From Stenotrophomonas nitritireducens (GTDB lineage: Bacteria; Pseudomonadota; Gammaproteobacteria; Xanthomonadales; Xanthomonadaceae), in contig NZ_CP016756.1 of NCBI RefSeq assembly GCF_001700965.1, forward strand, positions 1,612,001 to 1,676,000: a DNA stretch of 64,000 nt. Direction: 5' to 3'. Shown here one piece after another: positions 52,659-61,057 of the stretch (positions within the stretch are counted from its first letter, which is position 1; every line of letters begins with the position of its first letter). Under the pieces are notes generated by a model. The model was not told the origin of the DNA. It saw nothing but the letters and a program-made list of their open reading frames with translations, and searched no databases. The translations under genes were made by a program, and so were the position numbers.

Positions 52659-53087
52659 ATGAGCACTCAGATGCGAACCCGCGTGCTGGCCCAACTCGTT
52701 GGCATCGGGGTCATTGTGCCGACCATGCTGGTGGCGCTGTTCTATAGCGTGCCCGGTGTGATGTTCGCACTGGAGTCGTTCCAGGCTGGCGAGCATGTGG
52801 CTGACGCCGTCCAGGTCTTGCTGTGCATTGCCGGCGGCTGGCTGGGCATCATCGCGCTATGGCACGCCCATGCTGCGTTGAGCAGCAACCCATTGGCCTT
52901 CAACAAGACCTTGGTCTGGATCGGCTTCAGTTGCGGCTGCGTGGTGTCACTGCTGCTGATCGGGACAACAAACGGATCGCTGCTTTTCCGGGTTCTTTTT
53001 TTCGGCTGGCCGTTGCTTGGTGTCGCCGTGTTCACTCCGCCGCTGATGCATCCCCGGCAAGGCGAACGCTCAGCGCCGCATGCCTGA
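52659..53087 (+). CDS. Integral membrane protein of unknown function
   Basis: 142 residues with four hydrophobic segments (LAQLVGIGVIVPTMLVALFY, AVQVLLCIAGGWLGIIALWHA, TLVWIGFSCGCVVSLLLIG, LLFRVLFFGWPLLGVAVFTP). No signature motif recognised. It ends 29 bases before the phosphatase-like gene, so the two could be co-transcribed. Confidence 0.65.
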   Translation: MSTQMRTRVLAQLVGIGVIVPTMLVALFYSVPGVMFALESFQAGEHVADAVQVLLCIAGGWLGIIALWHAHAALSSNPLAFNKTLVWIGFSCGCVVSLLLIGTTNGSLLFRVLFFGWPLLGVAVFTPPLMHPRQGERSAPHA

Positions 53088-53116
53088 TCAATCGCCAAAC
53101 CTGAGCCAGAGCCACC

Positions 53117-53449
53117 ATGCCGCGCAACGTCCTTTTCATCTGCAGCCAGAATCGCCTGCGCAGCCCGACCGGCGAGCAGGTATTCGCCGACTGGCCCGGC
53201 ATCGAGACCCAATCGGCCGGGCTGGGCAACGATGCCAGCACGCCGGTATCACCCGAACTGCTGCGCTGGGCAGACCTGATCTTCGTGATGGAAAAAGCGC
53301 ATCGCAACAAGTTGTCGAAGAAGTTCCGCGCGCACCTGGATGGCAAGCGGGTGATCTGCCTGGATATCCCGGATGACTACGACTATATGGACCCGGTGTT
53401 GGTGCAGCTGCTCAAGCACAAGGTGACGCGCTTCCTGCCCGTGGCTTGA
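53117..53449 (+). CDS. Low-molecular-weight protein tyrosine phosphatase-like protein (COG4551 type)
   Basis: 110 residues. The phosphate loop C-x5-R-S reads CSQNRLRSPT (Cys9, Arg15) after the strand NVLFI, and the general-acid region is CLDIPDDYDYMDPVL. It is shorter than typical LMW-PTPs (about 150) and belongs to the small group with CSxNxxRS. Predicted to dephosphorylate tyrosine or a small phosphoester in the cytoplasm. Confidence 0.85.
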   Translation: MPRNVLFICSQNRLRSPTGEQVFADWPGIETQSAGLGNDASTPVSPELLRWADLIFVMEKAHRNKLSKKFRAHLDGKRVICLDIPDDYDYMDPVLVQLLKHKVTRFLPVA

Positions 53450-53518
53450 GCTGGGCACGCGCTGTGGGGGTCTCGGGCCGGGCGGAATACCTGCGGCAGC
53501 CGGCAGCGCTGATCTCGT

Positions 53519-53562
53519 CGCCCTCTCCCCAACCCCTCTCCCGTGAAGGGAGAGGGGCTTTG
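53519..53562. repeat. CTCTCCC palindromic repeat
   Basis: CCCTCTCCCCAACCCCTCTC and CCGTGAAGGGAGAGGGGC form the common palindrome, single copy here, 70 bases after the phosphatase gene. It may work as its terminator. Confidence 0.75.
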
Positions 53563-53719
53563 GTGCTGCGGGCGCTGACAATGCGCTGCAGACGCCTTGA
53601 TCGCCCCAGCGACGGATCCGGGTCGACCTACCCCTGAGCAAACCACGCCAGCCGCAGCCCGCCTGAACCGAGCGAAACGCCCCATGCGGCGCTGGCTGAC
53701 TCAGGGAACAGTTGCAAAA

Positions 53720-53734
53720 TGCAAATCATTCGCA
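53720..53734. promoter_or_regulatory. Fur box of the siderophore receptor operon
   Basis: TGCAAAT-C-ATTCGCA is a 7-1-7 inverted repeat with six of seven pairs matching, within AATGCAAATCATTCGCATTT, close to gammaproteobacterial Fur sites. It lies 115 bases before the receptor start. Fe-Fur binding would repress under iron excess. Confidence 0.8.
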
Positions 53735-53848
53735 TTTAATTTCGCACTAACATTGCCGCCCGCCCCAGCGCATTCATGCCCCGCACCGGAAGCGGGCAAC
53801 GCCTCGCACGTGGCTAGTCCTCCTGCTTTCTTCCGTTCAGGCCCACTC

Positions 53849-56041
53849 ATGCACCACAACCGCACCTCCCCTCGCCCGGCCATTGCCGCAGGTGTCTCCT
53901 TCCCGTCCCGGCTCACCGGCCGCCGCCTGCAAGCCGCCATCTGCCTGGTGCTGGCCGGCAGCTGTGGCACCGCACTGGCAGCGCCACAGGCTGCTACTGC
54001 CGGGGCTTCCGACGTGGAAAATGACACCGCTACCCAACTGGATACGGTGCGGGTGGTGTCCCAACGTGCCAACCGGGTCAGCAATGGCGCTACCAACCTG
54101 GACCTGGACATCAAGGAAACCCCGCAGTCGATCAGCGTGGTCAGTGGCGAACAGATGCAGCAGTTCGGCATCGACAACCTCAACGATGCGCTGCGCCTAG
54201 CCACCGGCATCCAGGTGGAGGAATGGGAAACCAATCGCACCAACTACGTGGCGCGCGGCTTTGACATCAAGAACACCCAGATCGACGGCGTCGGCCTGCC
54301 CAACGACTGGGGCATCGTCACCGGTGCGATGGACGCCTATGGCTACGAGAAGCTGGAAATGATCCGCGGCGCCAATGGCCTGCTCACCGGCGTTGGCAAT
54401 GCCTCGGGCACCATCAACTACGTGCGCAAGCGCCCCACCAACGAGGCCAAGGGTCAGCTGGGGGTGAGCGTGGGTTCCTGGGGCAAGCGCCGCGTTGAGG
54501 TGGACTACGCCACCCCGTTCACCGACGACGGCCGCTGGGCCGGGCGGGTGGTGGCCGCGCACGAAGACGGCGACTCCTATCTGCGCGGCTTCAACACTGA
54601 TCGCAACTTCCTGTACGGCGTGGTCGATGGCCAGATAGGTGACAAAGGCACCTTGACCCTAGGCTATTCGTGGCAGAAGGCCAACAGCGACCAGAACATG
54701 TGGGGCGCACTGACCTTCGTCAATGCCGACGGCAGCCAGGCCTCATGGCGGCGCAGCGCGTCCACTACCCAGGATTGGACGTACTGGGATACCAAAACCG
54801 AAACCGCGTTCGCCGAATACACCCACCAGCTCGGCGCGGATTGGCAGGTCAAGGCGTCGTACAACTACCGCAAGCTCGGCAGCGATGACCAGCTGTTCTT
54901 CGCCTACACCACTACCGGCCTGGATCCGCTTACCGGCGAAGGCCTGGTGGGTTGGGCGTACAAGGGCATCGACGAAGGCAGCTCGCATCTGGGCGACATC
55001 ACCGTAAACGGCCGCTTCCAGTTGTTCGGACGCGAGCAGGAAGCCATGTTCGGCTTCAGCATCGCCAAGAGCGCGGAGACCACCTGGGACCACCCGGTGG
55101 ATGGCAACGATCCCTCGTTCGGTGCATTGCCGGCATTCCCGTATGCAGGCAATGTCGTCACCGAACCGCAATGGGGCGCGCGCACCAGGGCCAGCTGGAC
55201 CAACCAGCGCCTGAAGCGCGGTTACGGCGCCACCCGCTTGAGCTTTACCGATCGGCTCAAGGCCGTGGTCGGCGTCAACTGGGCCGAGTATCACCGCGAC
55301 GGCAACAACGGCGTCGCCTTCAGCCAGACCGAGGACAACGTCAGCCCGTACGCCGGCCTGACCTGGGACTTTAACGACAGCGTGCTGGGTTATGTCAGCT
55401 ACTCCGACATCTACCAGCCGCAGGACCAATACGACATCAAGCATGTCTACCTGGACCCGACCAAGGGCGTGAACTACGAAGTCGGCGTCAAGGCCGAATG
55501 GCTGGACCAGCGCCTGCTGACCACGCTGGCCGTGTTCAAGGCCAAACAGGAAAACCTGTCCACCTATGGCGGCTATGACTTCGCCACCGCCAACTACTGG
55601 TATTACGGCGTTGACGTGGAGTCCAAGGGCGTCGAGTTCGAAGCCACCGGCAAGCTCAGCGACAACACCAGCCTGGTACTGGGCTATACACAGTTGAAGA
55701 TGAGCAACCAGGACGGCGGCAGCACCTATACCTGGGTGCCGCGCCGCACCGCAAACCTGATGCTGACCTCACGCCTGCCAGCTTATGAAGCGCTGTCGTT
55801 CGGCCTGGGTGGCCGGTGGCAGAGCGATACCTCCACCAAGGAGAGTTACACCAACATGGTGGTCCGCCAGGGCAGCTACGCGGTGCTCAATGCCTTCATC
55901 GCCTGGGATGTACTGCCCAACGCGACGGTGCGCGCCAACATCAACAATCTCACCGATCAGAAGTACATCAACAGTCTGTATCAGATTGGCTACTACGGTG
56001 CGCCGCGCAACTACCAGTTGAGCTTTGACTGGCGGTTCTGA
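53849..56041 (+). CDS. TonB-dependent siderophore receptor
   Basis: 730 residues from ATG 53849. Long signal peptide (RLQAAICLVLAGSCGTALAA), a TonB-box-like start (TQLDTVRVVSQ), a plug domain (IKETPQSISVVSGEQMQQFGIDNLNDALRLATGI, MDAYGYEKLEMIRGANGLLTGVGNASGTINYVRK) and a beta-barrel ending in YQLSFDWRF with terminal Phe. It imports ferric siderophores of hydroxamate or related type using TonB energy. The Fur box and downstream PepSY genes support iron uptake. Which siderophore is unknown. Confidence 0.94.
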   Translation: MHHNRTSPRPAIAAGVSFPSRLTGRRLQAAICLVLAGSCGTALAAPQAATAGASDVENDTATQLDTVRVVSQRANRVSNGATNLDLDIKETPQSISVVSGEQMQQFGIDNLNDALRLATGIQVEEWETNRTNYVARGFDIKNTQIDGVGLPNDWGIVTGAMDAYGYEKLEMIRGANGLLTGVGNASGTINYVRKRPTNEAKGQLGVSVGSWGKRRVEVDYATPFTDDGRWAGRVVAAHEDGDSYLRGFNTDRNFLYGVVDGQIGDKGTLTLGYSWQKANSDQNMWGALTFVNADGSQASWRRSASTTQDWTYWDTKTETAFAEYTHQLGADWQVKASYNYRKLGSDDQLFFAYTTTGLDPLTGEGLVGWAYKGIDEGSSHLGDITVNGRFQLFGREQEAMFGFSIAKSAETTWDHPVDGNDPSFGALPAFPYAGNVVTEPQWGARTRASWTNQRLKRGYGATRLSFTDRLKAVVGVNWAEYHRDGNNGVAFSQTEDNVSPYAGLTWDFNDSVLGYVSYSDIYQPQDQYDIKHVYLDPTKGVNYEVGVKAEWLDQRLLTTLAVFKAKQENLSTYGGYDFATANYWYYGVDVESKGVEFEATGKLSDNTSLVLGYTQLKMSNQDGGSTYTWVPRRTANLMLTSRLPAYEALSFGLGGRWQSDTSTKESYTNMVVRQGSYAVLNAFIAWDVLPNATVRANINNLTDQKYINSLYQIGYYGAPRNYQLSFDWRF

Positions 56042-56071
56042 GTGAGGCTGATGGCAGCAAGGCCGTAGGTT

Positions 56072-56262
56072 TGCTTTTGCTGTTTGGCTTTTGCTGTTTG
56101 GCTTTTGCTGTTTGGCTTTTGCTGTTTGGCTTTTGCTTTGGCTTTTGCTCCATCCCCTCTCCCCTTGCGGGAGAGGGTGCCCAACGGGCGGGAGAGGGGT
56201 TGCACTTCACGGCCAACCTCGCCCTCTCCCCAACCCCTCTCCCGCAGGGAGAGGAGCTTCAA
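56072..56262. repeat. 14-bp GCTTT-type array followed by CTCTCCC palindromes
   Basis: 56072-56150 consists of about five TTTTGCTGTTTGGC units. Right after it come CCCCTCTCCCCTTGCGGGAG (from 56154), then CCCTCTCCCCAACCCCTCTC (56221). The block separates the receptor gene from DUF3649 inside what is otherwise an operon; open frames here are repeat artefacts. Confidence 0.92.
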
Positions 56263-56305
56263 GCAACGCTCCGTCCTTCATCGATACCCGAGACCACCCC
56301 ACACC

Positions 56306-56623
56306 ATGTCCCAACCCTCCACCCTCGCCGCTCCATCCCGCTCACGTCGCCTGCAGATCATGCTGCGCGTGCTGATGGCCATGCTCGGCGGCTACGTCTT
56401 TGCCTGGGGCACGGTGGCGTTGGCGACCTGCCTGTTGTTCGCGGCCAAACTGGATTTCCACGATGCCGAGTTCCTTGGTGCCTTCATCGGCCTGCTCGCC
56501 TATGTGCTGGTGTTCCTGTGGAGCATCGCAAGCAGGCAACTGTTGCGGGTGGGCATCGTATTGCTGGGTGGCGGTCTGCTGATGGCGGGCCTGGCCTCCC
56601 TCGTGCAAACCCTGCTGGTGTGA
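56306..56623 (+). CDS. DUF3649 iron-uptake-associated membrane protein
   Basis: 105 residues from ATG 56306. Three transmembrane helices: VLMAMLGGYVFAWGTVALATCLLF, FLGAFIGLLAYVLVFLWSIA and VGIVLLGGGLLMAGLASLVQTLL. DUF3649 proteins occur with PepSY/PiuB and DUF3325 proteins behind TonB receptors, as here, and are assumed to help reduce or move iron through the inner membrane. It lies 12 bases before the PepSY gene. Confidence 0.85.
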   Translation: MSQPSTLAAPSRSRRLQIMLRVLMAMLGGYVFAWGTVALATCLLFAAKLDFHDAEFLGAFIGLLAYVLVFLWSIASRQLLRVGIVLLGGGLLMAGLASLVQTLLV

Positions 56624-56635
56624 ACGGAGAAACCC

Positions 56636-58303
56636 ATGTTCAATAGTTTCCGGCAAGCCATGGCGTGGCTGCATACCTGGTTCGGTCTGGTGCTCGGCTT
56701 CGTGCTGATGGCAGCGTTCTTCTTCGGCGCCTTGTCCGTCTTCGATCGGGAAATCGACCGTTGGGCGATCCCGGCAACCCGCATCGAGCCGCAACCGATG
56801 CCGTCCTTCGAAAAGGGGCTGCGGCCTGCCTTCGAGCGCATGCAGCCGAACAAGCAAGCCATCGACGCGATGCGCCCACGCGTCAACGGGCCGATGCCGG
56901 AGCACTTCGACAAGGTCGCCAGCTGGAGCGCCTACACCACCCACCGCGATCCGGTCCTGGCCCTGTATGCCGGCTACCAGGTACCCAACGCCAAGGACCC
57001 GGAAGAACTCATCTGGGCTTACGCCACCATCGATCCACGCGATGGCAGCGTGCTGCCCGACGACCGCCTGAAGATCGGCAGCGGCTTTTTCTTCCCGCTG
57101 CACTATGGGCTGACCCTGGACTGGAAAAACCTGGGCATCTGGATCGTCGGCTTCTCCGCGTTGATGATGCTGGCCGCACTGATCAGCGGCGTGGTGATGC
57201 ACCGCAAGCTGTTCCGTGAATTCTTCACCTTCCGCCCTGGCAAGGCGCGGCTGCGCAGCGTGCTGGACCTGCACAACCTCACCGGCGTGGTGGCATTGCC
57301 GTTCCACTTCTTCTTCGCGCTCACCGGCCTGCTGATCTTTGCCGGTACCTATTATTTCCCGGTCGGCCACACCCAGCTGCACGATCTGCATGACCTGCAC
57401 GAGCGGACCGAGGCACAGGAAACCGGCCTGCCACACCAGCGCGCCAGGGTTGCCGCAGGGCTGGCATCGGTCGATGCGATGGTCGCGCAGGCACAACAGC
57501 GCTGGCAGGCCAATGACAAGGCCGGTGACGTTGGCTTCCTGGTGCTGCAACACGTGGGCGATGCCAACGGCTACGTCAGTGTCTATCGCGCCGGCACCGA
57601 CCGCATCGCGCTGGTTGGCGATGGCATCCACTTCAATGCCGCCGACGGCAAATTGATCCGCGAGGACCCGGCTGCAACGCCGGTGGCACGCATGAGCGAG
57701 TTCCTCACCGGCCTGCACCTGCAGCACTTCCGCCATTGGCTGCTGCGCTGGCTTTACGTGTTCGGCGGCCTGGCCGGGGCTGTGTGCATTGCCACCGGCT
57801 TCGTCTTCTTCGTCGAGAAGCGCAAGCGCCAGCACGCACAGCAAGGCAGCCAGGGCGCGCGCATCGTGGATGCGCTGGCGGTGACCACGGTGACTGGCAT
57901 GGTATTGGCCACGCTCGGCATCCTGATTGCCAACCGCCTGCTACCCGACGCGCTGCCCGGCCGGGGTGACTGGGAGCGTTATGCGTTCTGGGCAGTGTGG
58001 GCGCTGGCGCTGGTGCATGCCGGCATACGCGGCGCGCCGGTGGCGCGCGGCCTGAGCAACCCGGCGTGGCGCGAGCAGACCTGGGCCATCGCGGTATTGG
58101 CGGTGGCGGCGGTTGCACTGAACTGGATCACCACCGGCGACCACCTGCTGCGGACGTTGTCGCAGGGTTACTGGCCGGTAGCCGGCATCGACCTGTTCCT
58201 GCTCGGCACGGCAGCCGTGGCGATTATTGCCGGGCGCAAGCTCGGCCAGCGCGCGCACGCCAGGCAGCTGAGCCACAGCCAGAATGAGAACGCCCATGCA
58301 TGA
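56636..58303 (+). CDS. PepSY-associated membrane protein, PiuB family
   Basis: 555 residues. Begins FRQAMAWLHTWFGLVLGFVLMAAFFFGALSVFDREIDRW, the PepSY_TM start with the conserved His-Thr-Trp. Further helices hold LGIWIVGFSALMMLAALISGVVMHRKLF and LHNLTGVVALPFHFFFALTGLLIF with His residues likely to bind haem, and FRHWLLRWLYVFGGLAGAVCIATGFVFF. PiuB-type proteins probably reduce ferric siderophores at the inner membrane. Its last codons overlap the DUF3325 start. Confidence 0.9.
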   Translation: MFNSFRQAMAWLHTWFGLVLGFVLMAAFFFGALSVFDREIDRWAIPATRIEPQPMPSFEKGLRPAFERMQPNKQAIDAMRPRVNGPMPEHFDKVASWSAYTTHRDPVLALYAGYQVPNAKDPEELIWAYATIDPRDGSVLPDDRLKIGSGFFFPLHYGLTLDWKNLGIWIVGFSALMMLAALISGVVMHRKLFREFFTFRPGKARLRSVLDLHNLTGVVALPFHFFFALTGLLIFAGTYYFPVGHTQLHDLHDLHERTEAQETGLPHQRARVAAGLASVDAMVAQAQQRWQANDKAGDVGFLVLQHVGDANGYVSVYRAGTDRIALVGDGIHFNAADGKLIREDPAATPVARMSEFLTGLHLQHFRHWLLRWLYVFGGLAGAVCIATGFVFFVEKRKRQHAQQGSQGARIVDALAVTTVTGMVLATLGILIANRLLPDALPGRGDWERYAFWAVWALALVHAGIRGAPVARGLSNPAWREQTWAIAVLAVAAVALNWITTGDHLLRTLSQGYWPVAGIDLFLLGTAAVAIIAGRKLGQRAHARQLSHSQNENAHA

Positions 58304-58619
58304 GTCACTCTCCGCCAATCTGATGCTCACAGCCGCGCTGTTGCTCAGCTTCTGCGGCATGGCCTGGCTGGCGCTGTCGATGCAGGTGCATGCCGCGCAG
58401 GTATGGCAATACCAGCCCTCGCCCGCCGTCCTGCGCCTGCTGCGCATCCTGGGCGGCTGCAGCATCGGCGCCGCGCTGCTGCTGTGCCTGGCCGTCGATC
58501 ACGCAACGATGGCAGTGCTGGTATGGGTCATGGCCCTGAGCGGTGGCGCATTGTTGGTGGCGTTCACCTTGTCGTCGCGGCCGCAGCGCCTGCGTGTTCT
58601 GGCACCGTGGATCAGGTAG
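58296..58619 (+). CDS. DUF3325 membrane protein
   Basis: 107 residues from ATG 58296, inside the last codons of the PepSY gene (ATGCATGA), so coupled. Three hydrophobic helices (MLTAALLLSFCGMAWLALSM, ILGGCSIGAALLLCLAV, TMAVLVWVMALSGGALLVAF). DUF3325 is always found beside DUF3649/PepSY genes of iron-uptake operons. Last gene of the operon; the LysR gene that follows is convergent. Confidence 0.85.
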   Translation: MHESLSANLMLTAALLLSFCGMAWLALSMQVHAAQVWQYQPSPAVLRLLRILGGCSIGAALLLCLAVDHATMAVLVWVMALSGGALLVAFTLSSRPQRLRVLAPWIR

Positions 58620-58669
58620 GCGTGCGAGTCGCTCGCGTCAGGCTGCGATTGCAGGCGCCGACGCGCGGC

Positions 58670-59569
58670 TCACTGTTGCTGCTCACCCATCATCACCCGG
58701 TATTCGGCCGCTTCCGCATGCAGCCATTGCCGGAATGCCTGAAAGCCAGCATGGCTCTTCGATCGTTCGGGATAGACCAGCCAGTGCGACCACGCCGTCT
58801 TCAGACGGTGATCGGACAGCAACTGCAACTGGCCTGACTGCAGCAGCAGTTGTGCGCGTGTCACCCGCCCGAGTGCTACGCCAACGCCCTCCAGGGCAGC
58901 ACGGTGGTGTGATTCGGAGTCATCAAAGATCGCAACGTAGCGCTTGGGCGCTTTTGAACCGGTCAATGCGAACCAGCGGTCCCATTCGCCATCCGGGTCA
59001 CCCAGCAGCGGCCATTCCGCCAGCGGCTTCGCGCCGATGCCGCCCATGCGTTGCACCAGTGCCGGGCTGGCCATTGGCACCAGCCACTCGTCGATCAAGG
59101 GTTCTGCGATCACTCCCGGCCAGCGACCATCGCCGATACGCATCGCCCCATCAAACTGCAGTTGCCGTTCGAAATCGATCAACAGCTGGTTGGATTGCAG
59201 ATTGATCTCAATCTGCGGATGCGCCGCCACGAAGCGACCCAGGCGCGGCACCAGCCATGCCGAGGCCATGGTCGGCACCGCGCTGACCGACAACACGCAA
59301 TCACGCCGTGCCTGGAAGGGGCGGAACGCCTCGTTGATGGCATCCAGGTGCGGCCCGACCTGATCGAGCAGGCGCCGCCCTTCCGGCGTGGCTTCAACGC
59401 CACGCGCCTGCCGCAGCAACAATGGGTAGCCAAGCCGCTGCTCCAGCTGCCGCATCTGATGGCTGAGCGCGCTGACAGTGACGTTCATCGCTTCGGCCGC
59501 ACGCGACATGTTGCCCATGCGTGCGGCAAGCACGAAGCCGTGCAGGAACTGGAGGGGTGGCCCGCTCAT
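58670..59569 (-). CDS. LysR-family regulator, GcvA-like
   Basis: 299 residues. DNA-binding part FLHGFVLAARMGNMSRAAEAMNVTVSALSHQMRQLEQRLGYPLLLRQ with the GcvA-type TVSALSHQ recognition helix. Effector domain contains VLSVSAVPTMASAWLVPRLGRFVAAHPQIEINLQ, as in GcvA/DsdC relatives. It is divergent from a 70-residue gene 98 bases away, its nearest possible target. No operator is clear in that gap. Confidence 0.92.
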   Translation of the reverse strand: MSGPPLQFLHGFVLAARMGNMSRAAEAMNVTVSALSHQMRQLEQRLGYPLLLRQARGVEATPEGRRLLDQVGPHLDAINEAFRPFQARRDCVLSVSAVPTMASAWLVPRLGRFVAAHPQIEINLQSNQLLIDFERQLQFDGAMRIGDGRWPGVIAEPLIDEWLVPMASPALVQRMGGIGAKPLAEWPLLGDPDGEWDRWFALTGSKAPKRYVAIFDDSESHHRAALEGVGVALGRVTRAQLLLQSGQLQLLSDHRLKTAWSHWLVYPERSKSHAGFQAFRQWLHAEAAEYRVMMGEQQQ

Positions 59570-59667
59570 ATGCCTTTAATAATGCTCAACCCTTGCTTGA
59601 GGAATGCTCGCTTTTGCGGACTATAGCGCGGAACTAACCTCAGTCCCTCTCAAGACGGAGCAGGGCA

Positions 59668-59880
59668 ATGAGCATCTATACCGATCTGCTGTTCATGCAT
59701 GGCCACATCACCAATGTCGCGTTGGCCAAGCAGCTGGCAGAAGACGCGGCCACGCCCCCAGCCCGTGAGGACATCGTTGCTGCGGGCGAGCCGCCGCCGC
59801 GTAATGGACGCGAGCGCAGGCAAGCTGACGAACCGATGCGGAAGTTGCCCCGGGCAATCGATGCCTGCTCGAATCGGTGA
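59668..59880 (+). CDS. Small hypothetical protein divergent from LysR
   Basis: 70 residues from ATG 59668, with ACGGAG 10 bases upstream. Starts SIYTDLLFMHGHITNVALAKQLAEDAATPP, an amphipathic helix that looks genuine, then a Pro/Arg-rich tail (AAGEPPPRNGRERRQADEP). No transmembrane segment. Possibly a target of the adjacent LysR regulator. The reading frame ends just before the repeat block. Confidence 0.6.
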   Translation: MSIYTDLLFMHGHITNVALAKQLAEDAATPPAREDIVAAGEPPPRNGRERRQADEPMRKLPRAIDACSNR

Positions 59881-59901
59881 ATCGGCACCTGTCCCGCTGT
59901 G

Positions 59902-60476
59902 GTAGCCCGGATAAGCGCAGCGCGCCCGGGGCTTTGGAGCAGAGCGGCAATACCTGCCGAGCATCATTCCCCGGGTGCGCTGCGCTTACCCGGGCTACTG
60001 CCCTTGTGGGAGCGGTGTAAACCGCGAAGCTGATGTTGCTGAAGCCGTTGGAACCCGTCCCAGCTGACGATGTATCTGCTTCGCGGCTTACGCCGCTCCC
60101 ACAAGAAACATCAGGCCATTTCACCAGAACGCTGGATTGCCGTAACCCTGGGACGCACAGCACATTGGCGGCTTTTTCAGCACAGCCGCAATCCTGCCGA
60201 GCATCGTTCCCCGGGTGCGCTGCGCTTACCCGGGCTACTGCCCTTGTGGGAGCGGTGTAAACCGCGAAGCTGATATTGCTGAAGCCATTGGAACCCGTGT
60301 CAGCTGATGGTGTGTCTGCTTCGCGGCTTACGCCGCTCCTACAAGAACCATCAGGCCTTTTCACCAGAACGCTGGATTGCCGTAACCCTGGGGCGCACAG
60401 CACATTGGGGGCTTTTGCAGCAGAGCCGCAATCCTGGAGCATCGTTCCCCGGGTGCGCTGCCCTTACCCGGGCTAC
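59902..60476. repeat. 240-bp tandem repeat of REP/SMAG palindromes
   Basis: CTTGTGGGAGCGGTGTAAAC occurs at 60004 and again at 60244, exactly 240 bases apart, within long near-identical copies. Each copy carries GTGGGAGCGGTGTAAACCGC, its inverted mate GCTTCGCGGCTTACGCCGCT, AGAACGCTGGATTGCCGTAA and CCCCGGGTGCGCTGCGCTTA. A first partial copy starts at GTAGCCCGGATAAGCGCAGC (59902). No gene is supported in 59881-60524. Confidence 0.92.
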
Positions 60477-60524
60477 CTTGCTGCATTGAAGCGCAAGTGT
60501 TCCAACGGCGCTTATGATGCCTCC

Positions 60525-60848
60525 ATGAAAACCAGCAACTGGCGCGGCCGCGCGGCCGCCTTGCTTACCACCGTCGTGATTCTGTGCATCGTTTCCAACC
60601 CGGAACTGGCTACGTTGGTGCCTGTGCTGGATGCGCTGGGGCTGGAAGTGTTGCTGGCGCTTTTCTCCGCACAGTTGATGGTGATCTTTTCGGATGTGCT
60701 GCTGCCCTACGCACGGCATATCCATCAGCGCTGGGGCAGGCGCGTACTGAAACCTGTTGGCGACGCGCTGTGGTGCTTTGCAGGCAACTACCTGCGGGAG
60801 CTGATCAGGCATATGCGGCTTGCCGGGATGCCAGCGCGGATTGGTTGA
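60525..60848 (+). CDS. Small membrane protein of unknown function
   Basis: 107 residues from ATG 60525. Two hydrophobic segments: AAALLTTVVILCIVSNPELATLVPVLDALGLEVLLALFSAQLMVIFSDVLL spans both, followed by a basic soluble tail (HIHQRWGRRVLKPVGDALWCFAGNYLRELIRHMR). No family recognised. It sits as an island between two REP blocks with no other gene within 600 bases on the left. Confidence 0.65.
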   Translation: MKTSNWRGRAAALLTTVVILCIVSNPELATLVPVLDALGLEVLLALFSAQLMVIFSDVLLPYARHIHQRWGRRVLKPVGDALWCFAGNYLRELIRHMRLAGMPARIG

Positions 60849-60853
60849 GCGCT

Positions 60854-60957
60854 CATTTGTAGGAGTGGCGTAAGCCGCGAAGCTGATGTTGCTGAAGCCG
60901 TTGGAACCTGTGCCAGCTGACGGTGTATCTGCTTCGCGGCTTACGCCGCTCCCACAA
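60854..60957. repeat. Inverted REP pair, third partial copy of the 240-bp unit
   Basis: GTAGGAGTGGCGTAAGCCGC, the spacer GATGTTGCTGAAGCCGTTGG also present in the 240-bp units, and the inverted mate GCTTCGCGGCTTACGCCGCT. Confidence 0.85.
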
Positions 60958-60998
60958 TGAGCCAAACAGCCAGAAAGCCAGAAAGCCAGAACAACAAA

Positions 60999-61024
60999 GA
61001 CCCGCCAATGGCGGGCCTTTGCGT
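60999..61024 (-). terminator. Probable terminator of yceI
   Basis: On the minus strand GCAAAGGCCCGCCATTGGCG, closing as GGCGGGTCTTTGTTGTT: a 6-bp GC stem with a moderately T-rich tail, about 35 bases past the yceI stop. Confidence 0.7.
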
Positions 61025-61057
61025 TTATTGCCTGTTGCGAAGAAACCGCGGCTGCGA

